Source of the DNA: Actinomycetota bacterium
Lineage (GTDB): Bacteria > Actinomycetota > Acidimicrobiia > Acidimicrobiales > Microtrichaceae
Length of the DNA stretch: 56,211 nt
Assembly (NCBI GenBank): GCA_016870275.1
Contig: VGBZ01000013.1
Coordinates: 1 to 56,211, forward strand
Direction: 5' to 3'
Shown: positions 1 through 7,713 of the stretch, piece after piece
Layout: each line of letters opens with the position of its first letter
Numbering within the stretch: position 1 is the stretch's first letter
Program-made: the position numbers and the translations under genes
The notes under the pieces: model-generated
What the model saw: only the letters and a program-made list of their open reading frames with translations
Told to the model about the DNA's origin: nothing
Databases searched by the model: none

Positions 1-258
1 ACAGCGCCGATCTAGGCGTCCTCGGGCGGCAAGGTTCGACACCGGTTGAACCAGCGAGGGAACCGCCAACTCAACTTCGCGATCCACATCGCAGCGGTGG
101 TCCAGATCCGCACCGGTGGCGAAGGCCGCGTCTTCTACGACCGCAAGATCGCCGAAGGGAAGTCGAGGAAGGAAGCGATCCGTTCGTTGAAACGACGGAT
201 CTCCGACCGGGTGTACTCGAACCTCGCCGCGGACGCCCGACGAGCTGCCACCGTCTGA
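1..258 (+). pseudogene. IS110-family transposase, C-terminal remnant with nonsense codon
   Basis: The frame is open from the left edge and carries the C-terminal part of an IS110/IS116/IS902-type transposase, including NQRGNRQLNFAIH and the basic tail KSRKEAIRSLKRRISDRVY. Reading from base 1 gives T-A-P-I-stop-A-S-S-G. The family normally has TAPIEASSG here, so the TAG at 13-15 most likely replaces a GAG glutamate codon. A TTG at 46 could in principle restart translation, but the catalytic N-terminal half lies outside the window or is lost. IS110 enzymes are DEDD-type recombinases that leave no long terminal inverted repeats, so the element ends are hard to see. I read this as a dead remnant. 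The family call is firm; the Glu-to-stop reading is inference. Confidence 0.8.
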
Positions 259-689
259 ACCCACGAGGGTGGGTCCGGGAGGACACCCAGGATCGACTCT
301 GTAGTCCAGCGTGGCCTGCTCGAATCCTGAACACCGGCGATTCAGACAAGTCACTTCACGGACCCGAAGACGAACCTACGCCGAGCCAACGCCGCGTGCC
401 ACGGCCTTCACCAAACGCGCCCCGGGGACTCCGCCACAACCAATTGACAACAAAGAGGCTTCCGATACTCGATCGTCCAGTGATTTCAGGCGTTTCGTGC
501 GGATCCCCTCAGAATCACGCTGGCTTGAGCCACGCCTCCCAGGCGGGCGACTCGCGTGTACCAAGGGTTAAGAACGCCCCTACGGCACCATCTAAGCGAT
601 CGCCCCGATCTCCTCGGAACGGGGCGCCGTCGTTTCCGGGGCGCCTCGGTCCGTGCTGCGCTGTCAGGACGTCTCGGTAGGTTGCCCGA
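259..689 (+). other. Gene-free stretch: IS110 tail and a hairpin
   Basis: No convincing gene is present. The transposase frame continues past its stop with further stops at 326 and 445, and the text resembles the variable C-terminal tails of actinobacterial IS110 proteins. The right end of the insertion may therefore lie near 445-470, where TTGACAACAAAGAGGCTTCC occurs. This is from memory of similar elements and is weak. Further right, CGCCCCG at 601-607 and CGGGGCG at 620-626 form a perfect 7-bp inverted repeat with a 12-nt loop. It lies about 64 nt before the DUF4160 start and could be a terminator or leader hairpin. Confidence 0.35.
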
Positions 690-949
690 GTGCCTCGGCT
701 GAGTGAGTTCTACGGCATCGCGATCTACGTGTACTTCGCCGACCACAACCCGGCACACTTCCACGCGGTCTACGGGAGCACGAGGCGGTGATCGCCATCG
801 GTGACGGCTCGGTGCTCGGAGGATGGTTGCCTCGGACCGCGGCGCGACTCGTCGAACTGTGGCGAATCGAGCGGCAGTTGGAACTCATCGCCAAGAGGGA
901 GCTGGCTCAGGTGCCAGCACCGCTCGGGACGATCGAGCCGCTTCAGTAA
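690..949 (+). pseudogene. DUF4160-domain protein, single-base frameshift
   Basis: A GTG start at 690 opens a frame reading MPRLSEFYGIAIYVYF followed by the DUF4160 hallmark DHNPAHFHAVYG. It then meets TGA after a run of three G at about 763-765. Shifting the frame by one base restores EHEAVIAIGDGSVLGGW and a normal C-terminus ending with TAA at 947-949. One G is most simply missing from an original GGGG. DUF4160 proteins are small, of unknown biochemistry, and commonly sit next to DUF2442 genes in pairs that resemble toxin-antitoxin modules; the partner follows here after 1 nt. The defect would leave only a 30-residue peptide. A sequencing error in the G run cannot be excluded from this window alone. 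Confidence 0.8.
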
Positions 950-950
950 C

Positions 951-1256
951 ATGGCATGTATGCCACCCGTTCGTGTACGCCGGGTCGCTGTGATCGGACC
1001 CCGGGTGCTCCGAGTCGTCTTCTCCGACGAGTTGGTCCGCAAACTCGACTTCGCACCGTGCGAGGAGGGCTTGTTCGCGTCGCTCTCGGACGACGCGGTG
1101 TTCGGCGCAGTCGCGATTGATCCGATCTCCGGCACGATCTCGTTCCCGGGTGGGATCGACTTCGACCCGGATGTGCTCCACGGAGATGCTCCGGCAGCGT
1201 CGCCGGAGCAACAGCCGGTGCTCGTCCGGCAGTATCGGCTCCAGCACACGGCGTAA
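951..1256 (+). CDS. DUF2442-domain protein
   Basis: This 101-residue protein (92-98 residues if translation begins at the inner ATG at 960 or later) has the DUF2442 pattern. A beta-rich N-terminal part includes RVLRVVFSDELVRKLDF, a central DDAVFGAVAID follows, and the family ends with a segment like the FPGGIDFDPDVLHG seen here. DUF2442 members are small and of unconfirmed function. They are typically coupled to DUF4160 genes and have been proposed as antitoxin-like partners. Here the start lies one base after the stop of the frameshifted DUF4160 gene, so the two were probably one transcript. The reading frame is intact, leaving a partner without its mate. The family call is good; any toxin-antitoxin role is inference. 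Confidence 0.75.
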   Translation: MACMPPVRVRRVAVIGPRVLRVVFSDELVRKLDFAPCEEGLFASLSDDAVFGAVAIDPISGTISFPGGIDFDPDVLHGDAPAASPEQQPVLVRQYRLQHTA

Positions 1257-1664
1257 CCATCGCACTGGCCTGACAGCAATGTCGTTTCAGGGAGCGTTGA
1301 CGCCCGCTCGTTGGGGGGCATCCAGCCGCACCTAGGGCGCACGCCCGCGTTCCAGTGGCTGCGCATTCCCTCCGACATGTATCAATTTGCGAGTCCTCAT
1401 GAGCGGTCCAGGGCTAAGCGGGTTCCAGTTGGTGGTGGCGGCTCAACGTGTAGGCGGACGCGTGTCGCCGGTGTGCCCGGCCGTTGACGCAGAGGAGTGA
1501 CACGAAGGGTCGAGGTCCTTGACATCGGCGGCTCAGCCGACGATACTGATCGAACACCTGTTCTGCTCTTGACTTCTCGGGAGCCAACGGTGGCGGTTCG
1601 TCTCCGGCCATGATGGAGACCTGTGTTCGCCGGCTTCGGCCGGCGTGACCGGTGCGAGGTCATC
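1257..1664 (+). other. Intergenic stretch with a UUCG-loop hairpin at 1628-1645
   Basis: About 400 bases hold no gene I can support. An antisense frame at 1414-1611 encodes 65 residues with no recognisable features. At 1628-1645 the sequence CGCCGGC TTCG GCCGGCG forms a perfect 7-bp stem closed by a C(UUCG)G tetraloop, one of the most stable RNA hairpins known. It lies 20 nt before the GTG I chose for the HNH gene, so it would sit in that gene's leader. If translation instead began at GTG 1623, the hairpin would be inside the coding sequence. Confidence 0.5.
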
Positions 1665-2918
1665 GTGTCGTGTTGTTCTCCTGCGCCTGAAGACGGTGCG
1701 CTGCAAGGTGATGACGACCTGCTCGAGTGGACGCTCGCCGATGTGAGTGTTTCCGGTGTGCGCTCAGCTCCAGACGCCGAGCTCGTCCGGATGGTGCGTT
1801 CACTCGAGGCCCGACAGCGATCCATCGACGCTCTCCGTTCGGCCGTGCTCGCCGAGTTGGACTCCCGCAATGAACCACAGCGCCGCACTGGGCTGCGGAC
1901 CCCCGGCTGGTTGGGTGCGGAGTTCGGTCTCCCCCGGGATGAGGCGCACCGCCGGGTTGCAGTCGCCCGGATGCTCCGTGCAGACCTCCCGTTGGTGGCC
2001 GATGCGCTGGCGTCCGGCCGGATCTCGTTCGCTCACGCTGCGTTCCTCTGCCGGCTCGCCAACCCGCGGGTGCGTGACCTCGTCGTCGCCATGCAGCAGG
2101 AACTCGTCGATCTCTCGATCGACGTCCGCTTTGAACGGTGGTCCAAGAAGGTTCGTTCGCTCATCAACTTCGCCGATGCCGATGGTGGCCACGATCCCCG
2201 TCCCGAGGACAACCGTATGTCGATGACCGACGGACTCAACGGCGACGTGCACCTCGATGTGACGCTCGTCGGGGATCATGCGGCGGTCATACGCGCCACC
2301 CTCACCGAGGAGGCGGAACGTCAGTGGCGACGCCACCAGGAGCTCCGTGCGGCCGACCCGGGCCACGCACTCCCGTCACGGGGTCAGCTGCTTGCGGAGG
2401 CGCTCGCCGAGCTGGTGCGGCGCAGGGCGGCGATTCGGCCGAATGTCCCGGCACCGGTGACCGACGTGACGCTCGTGATCCAGGCCTCGGATCCGCTGGA
2501 CGCTCGCACGCCCGACGGAGTCCGGTTGGCCGACGGCACGACCCGTCAGCTCCTCTGCGACGCCGCCATCCATGCGCTCGTCGTCGACAGCCTCGGAGTA
2601 CCCCTCGACCTCGGGGCTACCGTTCGGTTCGCCACCCACGAGCAGCGCCGAGCGGCCCGGGTCCGAGACGGTGGTTGCGTGCACCCGGGCTGCGACGCCC
2701 CACCCATGTGGACGCACCTCCACCACTGCCACCATGCGAGCCGGGGAGGTCCGACCGACCTCCCGAACCTTGCCAGCGGATGTCCGCAACACCACGCGCT
2801 CTGGCATCGCTCTGACTGGGACATCCAGCCGGACCCCGATCGTCCCGCACGCTTCATCATCACCACGCCGGACGGTCGCCGACTTTGCAGCCAGCAGCAC
2901 GGACGCTTCAGGGAGTGA
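1665..2918 (+). CDS. HNH endonuclease / DUF222 (13E12-repeat family) protein
   Basis: This is a member of the actinobacterial 13E12 family, which joins an N-terminal alpha-helical DUF222 domain (about residues 25-270) to a C-terminal HNH nuclease domain. The nuclease motif is at about 345-381: paired cysteines in GGCVHPGCDAP, then HLHHCHH, a central Asn in DLPNLASGC, and the final HHALWH. These supply the zinc-binding and metal-catalytic residues expected of HNH enzymes. Members are multicopy in mycobacteria and Acidimicrobia and their biological role is not established. I place the start at GTG 1665; GTG 1623 would add 14 residues across a stable hairpin. The 3' end overlaps the convergent nitroreductase gene by 11 bp. 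Confidence 0.85.
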   Translation: MSCCSPAPEDGALQGDDDLLEWTLADVSVSGVRSAPDAELVRMVRSLEARQRSIDALRSAVLAELDSRNEPQRRTGLRTPGWLGAEFGLPRDEAHRRVAVARMLRADLPLVADALASGRISFAHAAFLCRLANPRVRDLVVAMQQELVDLSIDVRFERWSKKVRSLINFADADGGHDPRPEDNRMSMTDGLNGDVHLDVTLVGDHAAVIRATLTEEAERQWRRHQELRAADPGHALPSRGQLLAEALAELVRRRAAIRPNVPAPVTDVTLVIQASDPLDARTPDGVRLADGTTRQLLCDAAIHALVVDSLGVPLDLGATVRFATHEQRRAARVRDGGCVHPGCDAPPMWTHLHHCHHASRGGPTDLPNLASGCPQHHALWHRSDWDIQPDPDRPARFIITTPDGRRLCSQQHGRFRE

Positions 2919-3360
2919 CGGCTCGGGGGGCCAGTTCGAACACCGGGATGTGCCGTTCCGTCGAGGCCTGGTAGGTGTCGTACTCGGGCCAGACCTGGTT
3001 GGCGCGGGTCCACCACTCGGACCGGGCGTCACCCTCGACCTCCAGGACATCGAACTCACGCACCTCGGCGCCGTCCTGCAACCGGGCGAGCGGGAGCGCC
3101 CGCAGGTTGTGCACCCACTGCGGGTTGTTCGGCGCGCCGCCCATGGAGCCGATCACCGCGTAGCAGCCCGCATCGTCGGCGATCCGGACGAGGGGGGTCT
3201 TGCGGACGGTCCCCGATCGGGCGCCGACGGTCCACAGGATGATCCAGTCGTCGCCGACCACCGCGCTGGGTTCGGCGCCGGCGGTGCGCTCGTAGAGCTC
3301 GACCTCCTCGGCGATGGGCTCCCACGGGCTGGGTTCGTACGGTGCGTCGAAGGGTGACAC
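2908..3360 (-). CDS. Nitroreductase/deazaflavin (F420)-dependent oxidoreductase, DUF385/Ddn-like
   Basis: This 150-residue protein matches the Ddn/DUF385 split-barrel family, whose members reduce quinones or nitro compounds with F420H2. Diagnostic segments are TVGARSGTVRKTPL (about 44-57), which in the family contacts the F420 phosphate, GGAPNNPQWVHNL (about 74-86), and the C-terminal WPEYDTYQAST. Length is normal for the family. The start is GTG at 3358-3360, within 62 bp of the divergent oxygenase gene, so the two probably share a promoter region. Its substrate cannot be deduced. Several other probable F420-using proteins in the window make cofactor F420 synthesis by this organism likely. 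Confidence 0.85.
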   Translation of the reverse strand: MSPFDAPYEPSPWEPIAEEVELYERTAGAEPSAVVGDDWIILWTVGARSGTVRKTPLVRIADDAGCYAVIGSMGGAPNNPQWVHNLRALPLARLQDGAEVREFDVLEVEGDARSEWWTRANQVWPEYDTYQASTERHIPVFELAPRAVTP

Positions 3361-3418
3361 GGGGCCTCCTCGGGGTCGACGGAACGGTACCGCCTGCGAC
3401 GGAGTTCGCCGGCGGCCC

Positions 3419-3424
3419 TACCAT
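3419..3424 (+). promoter_or_regulatory. Candidate -10 box for the CmcJ-like gene
   Basis: TACCAT at 3419-3424 fits the TAnnnT pattern and overlaps the ATG at 3423. If it is the -10 element, transcription would begin near the in-frame GTG at 3432 and the message would be leaderless with that start. The alternative is the ATG at 3423 served by an upstream promoter. This is pattern reading only. Confidence 0.3.
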
Positions 3425-4607
3425 GACCGGCGTGACGGTCATCGAGGCCACGCACCCGGTGCGACTGGGGTTCATGCCGGAGTCCCAGGCGATCGAGGAT
3501 CCCGAGCACCTGGGCCTGCGTCGCGCCGGCCCCCGGGCCGCAGCTCCCTACGGGGACGACCGGGTGGAGTTCCACCACTGCCCGGCGGTGGACCTGGTCC
3601 GGGCGGACCCCGGCGAGCTGGACCTGCACGGCGCCGGGTTCGACTCGGTCGACCTGACGGGAATCGAGGACCTGCAGCGGACCTGCGCCGAGGTGCTCGC
3701 CGCTGGAGCGATCACCGACGCGCAGGCGTCTGCGATCCGCACTGCGCTCGACGGGGCTGTGCTGCCCGCAGCGCACGGACCCGACCTGCGGGTGCTGTAC
3801 ATCGCGGACGAGGGGCTCATCATGCGGACCGCTGGGCCCAACGGGCGGTCGCTCGTCGGGCCGCGGTCGGTCGGGATGAACGGCCACGGACAGGCGGTGT
3901 CGATCCACGTGGACCAGGACGTCCACGGCACGCCGCTCACCCAGGTCATGGAGGGTCGGGCGCCGACACTCTTCGTCCACGACTCACCGGACGACAGCAA
4001 CCGCGACGGTTCGCTCATGCTGGTGAACCTGTGGATCCCGCTCCGGCAGACCGTGCAGCCGCTGGTCCTGGCCGACGGCCGGAGCATCGACCGGCGTCGG
4101 CACCAGCTCCGCTTCGGGCTCCCGACCGGCTCGTTCCTCGAACGCGGCGAGGACCAGGCGATCAACGACATCTACACGCTGCTCCACGATGACGAGCAGC
4201 GCTGGTACTTCCGTTCGGAGATGGACCACCGGAGCGCGTGGGTCTTCAACACGCTGAGCACCCCGCACGGGGCCGGCGTCCTGCCTGGTGAGGACTCAGC
4301 CGAGCGTTGCTACCTGGCCCTCGAGGCAGCCGGAGCCGCCGTCGCAGCTCGGGACGCCGCTGCGCTCGAGGCAGCGATCGCTGAGGTGGACGTGACGCTG
4401 TCGGCGATGCCGCAGACCGATGCGCTCCGTGCGGCGGTGGAGCAGATGGTCGCGCTGCTCGACGTGGCACGGGATGACCCGGCGAGGGTCATCGGCACCG
4501 GCGCTGCGGCGTGGTCCGAAGCGGCTGCGCTGGCGCGCAGCAGCGTCGTGCGGACGTCACTCGAGATGCGGTTGGTTGTGACGGTCGACCCCGACCGCAC
4601 CGCGTGA
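3423..4607 (+). CDS. CmcJ/NvfI-family non-heme iron oxygenase-like protein
   Basis: The 394-residue protein resembles CmcJ/NvfI-type oxidoreductases (the cephamycin CmcJ and fungal asperfuranone/gibberellin-desaturase group). Similar elements are an HxD pair in SIHVDQDVHG (about 160-169), a VNLWIPLR segment like the family's INVWRP, the QRWYFRSEMD block that matches the RWYYFPDMTPDE region, and a late TPHGAGV histidine. The HxD pair and that histidine could be the iron-binding triad. The C-terminus TSLEMRLVVTVDP matches the family's closing SIEVR segment, but about 90 alanine-rich residues are inserted before it. Its substrate is unknown. The last 49 bp recur at 7664-7712, indicating a lost paralog. 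Start is ATG 3423 or GTG 3432. Confidence 0.6.
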   Translation: MTGVTVIEATHPVRLGFMPESQAIEDPEHLGLRRAGPRAAAPYGDDRVEFHHCPAVDLVRADPGELDLHGAGFDSVDLTGIEDLQRTCAEVLAAGAITDAQASAIRTALDGAVLPAAHGPDLRVLYIADEGLIMRTAGPNGRSLVGPRSVGMNGHGQAVSIHVDQDVHGTPLTQVMEGRAPTLFVHDSPDDSNRDGSLMLVNLWIPLRQTVQPLVLADGRSIDRRRHQLRFGLPTGSFLERGEDQAINDIYTLLHDDEQRWYFRSEMDHRSAWVFNTLSTPHGAGVLPGEDSAERCYLALEAAGAAVAARDAAALEAAIAEVDVTLSAMPQTDALRAAVEQMVALLDVARDDPARVIGTGAAAWSEAAALARSSVVRTSLEMRLVVTVDPDRTA

Positions 4608-4610
4608 CGC
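4562..4610 (+). repeat. 49-bp direct repeat, left copy (3' end of CmcJ-like gene)
   Basis: This segment encodes the last residues EMRLVVTVDPDRTA of the CmcJ-like protein plus its stop. It matches 7664-7712 in the same orientation at 42 of 49 positions. Four of the seven differences are at third codon positions and the protein changes are mild (EMRL/ELRM, DR/DH). That is the pattern expected of two diverged coding copies rather than a recent duplication. The two copies bracket the decayed dehydrogenase and lipoprotein genes. Confidence 0.8.
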
Positions 4611-6450
4611 CCAAGTCGCCGGTAACTCCGACGTCGTCGTGACCCGCGACCCAGGCCAGCGTGTCGGCCGCGGCCCGGTTCACTCCGGTCGGAACATCCG
4701 GGGGAACCGTGTCGGGCTCACCGATGGTGAAAACGGCGCACTCGTCGTTCACGGCCACGCTCAGGGTCACCGTCTGGCCGCTCGTGCTGTGTGGCGTGGC
4801 CACGGCGCCGGACGGTGTGACCCGGAGTACCGACGCCGGGTCGATCCAGTCGGGAGCGTCGACGGTGATGGTGCCGGTACTCGGGTGGTTCACCCATCCG
4901 CCCAACCACGGCAGACCGATCGTCTGGAAGTTCATGTTGCACGCCAGAACCACCTGTCGCGCCTCACCCACGATGGTCCGCGTGGTGATGGCATGGTTCG
5001 ACGAGACCGACGACGACTCGACCTCACCGAAGGACAGTGCATCGCGGACCTGGCGGGCGACCCGGGCGTCAAGCGCCGCCTGAGCGTAGGCCGCAGCCGA
5101 TCCGGGGTCGCCGAGAGCGAGGTGGTCCCAGATGAACCACTTCATGCCATCGGCGCCTCCCATGACCGACAGCCAGAACTGCGTGCTCATACCCCAGGCG
5201 GTCGGTTGGCACTCCGAGCTGAGCGATCCGAGCTGGCTCCAGACCCGCATGGGCAGCGGTTCGGTGTTGTTCTTGAGCATGTCGCCGTAGTCGAGCGCTT
5301 CACGCATTTTGGCGCAGAACAGCTCGTTGCTCCCGGTCTGGACGTTCGGCCAGCACTGGACGTAGTGATCCATGCCAGTGATGTCGGGAATCGCTCCGTA
5401 CTCCGGGAACCTCCGACCCATGGCGAGCGTGAGGAACGTGGGGTGGGTCGGGTCGTACACACGTATCGCATCGACCGCAGCGGCGATCTCGGTGGAGGTG
5501 CTGCCCGGCCGACTGCTGATGTCGGGTTCGTCCTGCACCATCCGGGCCTAGATCCCCGGATTGTTCTGGTTGGCGCTGATGGCGGCGGCGCCACCGGCGT
5601 ACGCGGTCGCCTTGATGCCCCACCGGTTCCAGTTGTCGGCAACTCCATTGGTTGCGCTCGACACGTTGGCGGTGACGAGCGCAACCTTGGCGGCGCGCTT
5701 GTCGTCCGCGGTGCCCGTGTAGAGCTGGTCGCTCCAGGTTCCGAGATGAAAGTCGGTGTCGATCAGGCGGAGGGCGCCGAGCACTCACTCCCGGGAAGCA
5801 TCAGGACTCGTTGCGCCCACCTGGACTGCGATCGGGGCCAACGGCAGTGCGGGAACTGCCAGATCGACCGTGACCACCAGAACCCGATCGGGTTCGACGG
5901 TCCAGTTGCCGTCGGGTGTCGAGATCGATGGATCCGAGCCCGGGACGTGGACGACGTCGTTGATCGCCAGGAGGTCGACGGTGTTCGGGGTGGCGGACCG
6001 GTTGCGGGTGAAGACCTTGAGCTGGGTCCGGTCGCGTGTGGCCACGACTGATCCGACCCGTAGCGGGGCGGCGATCGACTTGATGGTCACCACCGACGAC
6101 GCCGTTGGCGACCCGGCGGGGCCCAATTCCGGTGGCCACGTGCGCCACCACCTGAGACCGGGGAGCGACCCCACCGGCGCACCGTTGACGAGGACCCGCT
6201 CGATCCGGTCCGGTGTCGATGCCGGGTTGTCGACCCGGACGCTCAGGAGTCCGCCGTCATCGTTGCAGTCCGCGTCCTCGAGGTATCAGTTGTCCCACGT
6301 CGCCGGGACGAAGGTGAGTCCCTCGACGGTCGGTGCGGTGCCGGGACCGTCAGGGGGTGGAATCGATGGGGCACAAGCGGCCACCAACCCTGCGAACACG
6401 GCGACCGCAACCCCAGTCACCTTCCAGGTACTGCGTCTCGCTCTACGCAC
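4608..6450 (-). pseudogene. Secreted lipoprotein with glycoside-hydrolase-like barrel and FN3-like tail, interrupted by three stops
   Basis: One continuous frame runs from GTG 6448-6450 to about 4612. It begins with a lipoprotein signal (basic RRARRSTWK, hydrophobic stretch, lipobox GLVAAC). The middle resembles a clan-A glycoside hydrolase TIM barrel, with the segments WNRWGIKATAY, MVQDEPD, YDPTHPTFLTLA and DITGMDHY. The end, DTVPPDVPTG to DDVGVTG, looks like the start of a fibronectin type III domain that breaks off. The frame is cut by TGA at 6286-6288 (TWDN-stop-YLED), TGA at 5785-5787 (SRE-stop-VLGAL) and TAG at 5548-5550 (NPGI-stop-ARMVQ). At least the TGA codons stand where tryptophan would be natural. 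The start overlaps the dehydrogenase stop, so both were one operon. I infer a pseudogene; readthrough is the less likely alternative. Confidence 0.75.
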
Positions 6451-7611
6451 GAACCCTCCCCCGGTCGAATGCCACCTTGATCGCACCCGATGTGGCCCGG
6501 TCGGCGAGCGCTTCGAACGCCGCGTCCCAATTGTCGAGACCGAAGGTGTGCGCGAGCAGGGGGGTGAGGTCAACCCGCCCGGCCTGCGACAGCTCGAGGA
6601 AGTGCGCAATGGCGTGCTGACGGCGGCCGCCGACCTGCTGCACTCCGAACGCATCAGAGCCGGTGAGGGTCAGCTTCTTGAAGTAGACGGGGGTGTCCTC
6701 CCACCGTGCGGGACCGTGGACGCCGAGCTTGACCAACGTGCCCCGCGTGCGGAGGGCCTGCGCGCCCACCTCTCTGGTCTCAGCGGAGCCGATCGTGTCG
6801 TACACGAAGTCGACGCCTCCTAGGTGGGCCATCGGCAGACCGTCGGCCGGTTGCAGGACGCCACCGGATCAGTCGGACACCGCCTCGATGAGATCGGCTC
6901 GTGGCTCCGGGTCGACGGTCGCTGCGCCGAAGCGCCCGGCAAGTCGGCTCTGTTCCGGGAACCGGCTGACAGCGAACACTGCGACGTTGGGGTGGAGGTC
7001 TCGCAGAATTGCCATCGTGCAGAGTCCCAGCGCGCCGGCTCCGTACACGAGCACCCGTCCTCCCGGGGGTGGTGGGTTCCGCGTCACGGCGTGCAGCGAC
7101 GCTGGGAACGGGTCGGCGCACATCCCCGTGTGGATGCCGGGCGCGATCGGTCCCACTGAGAAGGAGTGGCACTGGCTCAGGTCACCCGCCGTGCACGCGT
7201 CGCGCAGGGGTCTGACGCCCCGAGGGGCACAGATGAGCCACGGGTTGATCACGACGCGATCGCCGACAGACACTCCGGTGGCGTCCGGACCGACCTCGAC
7301 CACGTCGGCGACGACCTCGTGCCCCATGACGTGTGGAAAGGAGAAGAACCCCATCATCGGGTTGTCGACGAACGCGTCGCCGGCCCGCTCCGGCGACGCG
7401 TAGGGCGCCTAGTCGGCGAAGACCGCCTTGGACTCCGAGCCGCAGGTCCCGGTGAGTCGGGGACGCGTCAGGATCCAGTCGGGACGGGGCAGCACCGGAT
7501 CGTCCATCATGACGAGGTCGATGTGGGACCTGACGAGGACGAGCAGGTTGCGGTTGTCGGTCACCGGACGGGGCGCCGTCGTGGTTCCACGCCGAAGACC
7601 ACCGCTCGCAC
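6443..7611 (-). pseudogene. Zinc-dependent alcohol dehydrogenase-like gene, multiply broken
   Basis: The pieces clearly belong to one medium-chain zinc dehydrogenase. The N-terminus VRAVVFGVEP starts at GTG 7609-7611 and is followed by a frameshift. Next come DDPVLPRPDWILTRPRLTG with CGSES, then TAG at 7409-7411, then FPHVMGHEVVADVVEVG (the zinc-ligand GHE region). The cofactor segment VLVYGAGALGLC follows, then TGA at 6869-6871 where tryptophan is expected (VSD-stop-SGGVLQP), then the C-terminal catalytic part. Between IHTGM and CADPF roughly 30-35 residues usual in the family are missing without a frame change. A frameshift, two stops and a deletion together make this a pseudogene. It ends with TAG 6443-6445, overlapping the next decayed gene. 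Confidence 0.85.
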
Positions 7612-7663
7612 GGCCGCGATCCTGGAGGACCCGGTCGGGGCGCAGGCCTAGAGAGCGACATTC

Positions 7664-7712
7664 CGAGCTGCGGATGGTCGTGACCGTCGACCCGGACCAC
7701 ACTGCGTGACGC
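7664..7712 (+). repeat. 49-bp direct repeat, right copy (orphan 3' end of a CmcJ-like gene)
   Basis: This segment encodes ELRMVVTVDPDHTA followed by TGA at 7707-7709, matching the end of the CmcJ-like protein at 4562-4610. No body of a CmcJ-like gene precedes it; the opposite strand there holds the start of the broken dehydrogenase. It is best read as the surviving tail of a second CmcJ-like gene truncated by the rearrangement that placed the 3-kb module between the copies. An attachment-site duplication is possible but less consistent with 14% divergence. Confidence 0.75.
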
Positions 7713-7713
7713 G

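Noticed and set aside
1414-1611. Antisense 65-codon frame as a small gene
   Set aside because: No recognisable motif, start context or partner; high-GC sequence produces many such antisense frames.
4608-7611. Genome-wide recoding of TGA as tryptophan
   Set aside because: TGA terminates many clearly intact genes in the window at the expected C-terminus, for example the HNH, ferredoxin, flotillin and DinG-like genes. TAG stops and a frameshift also occur in the same remnants.
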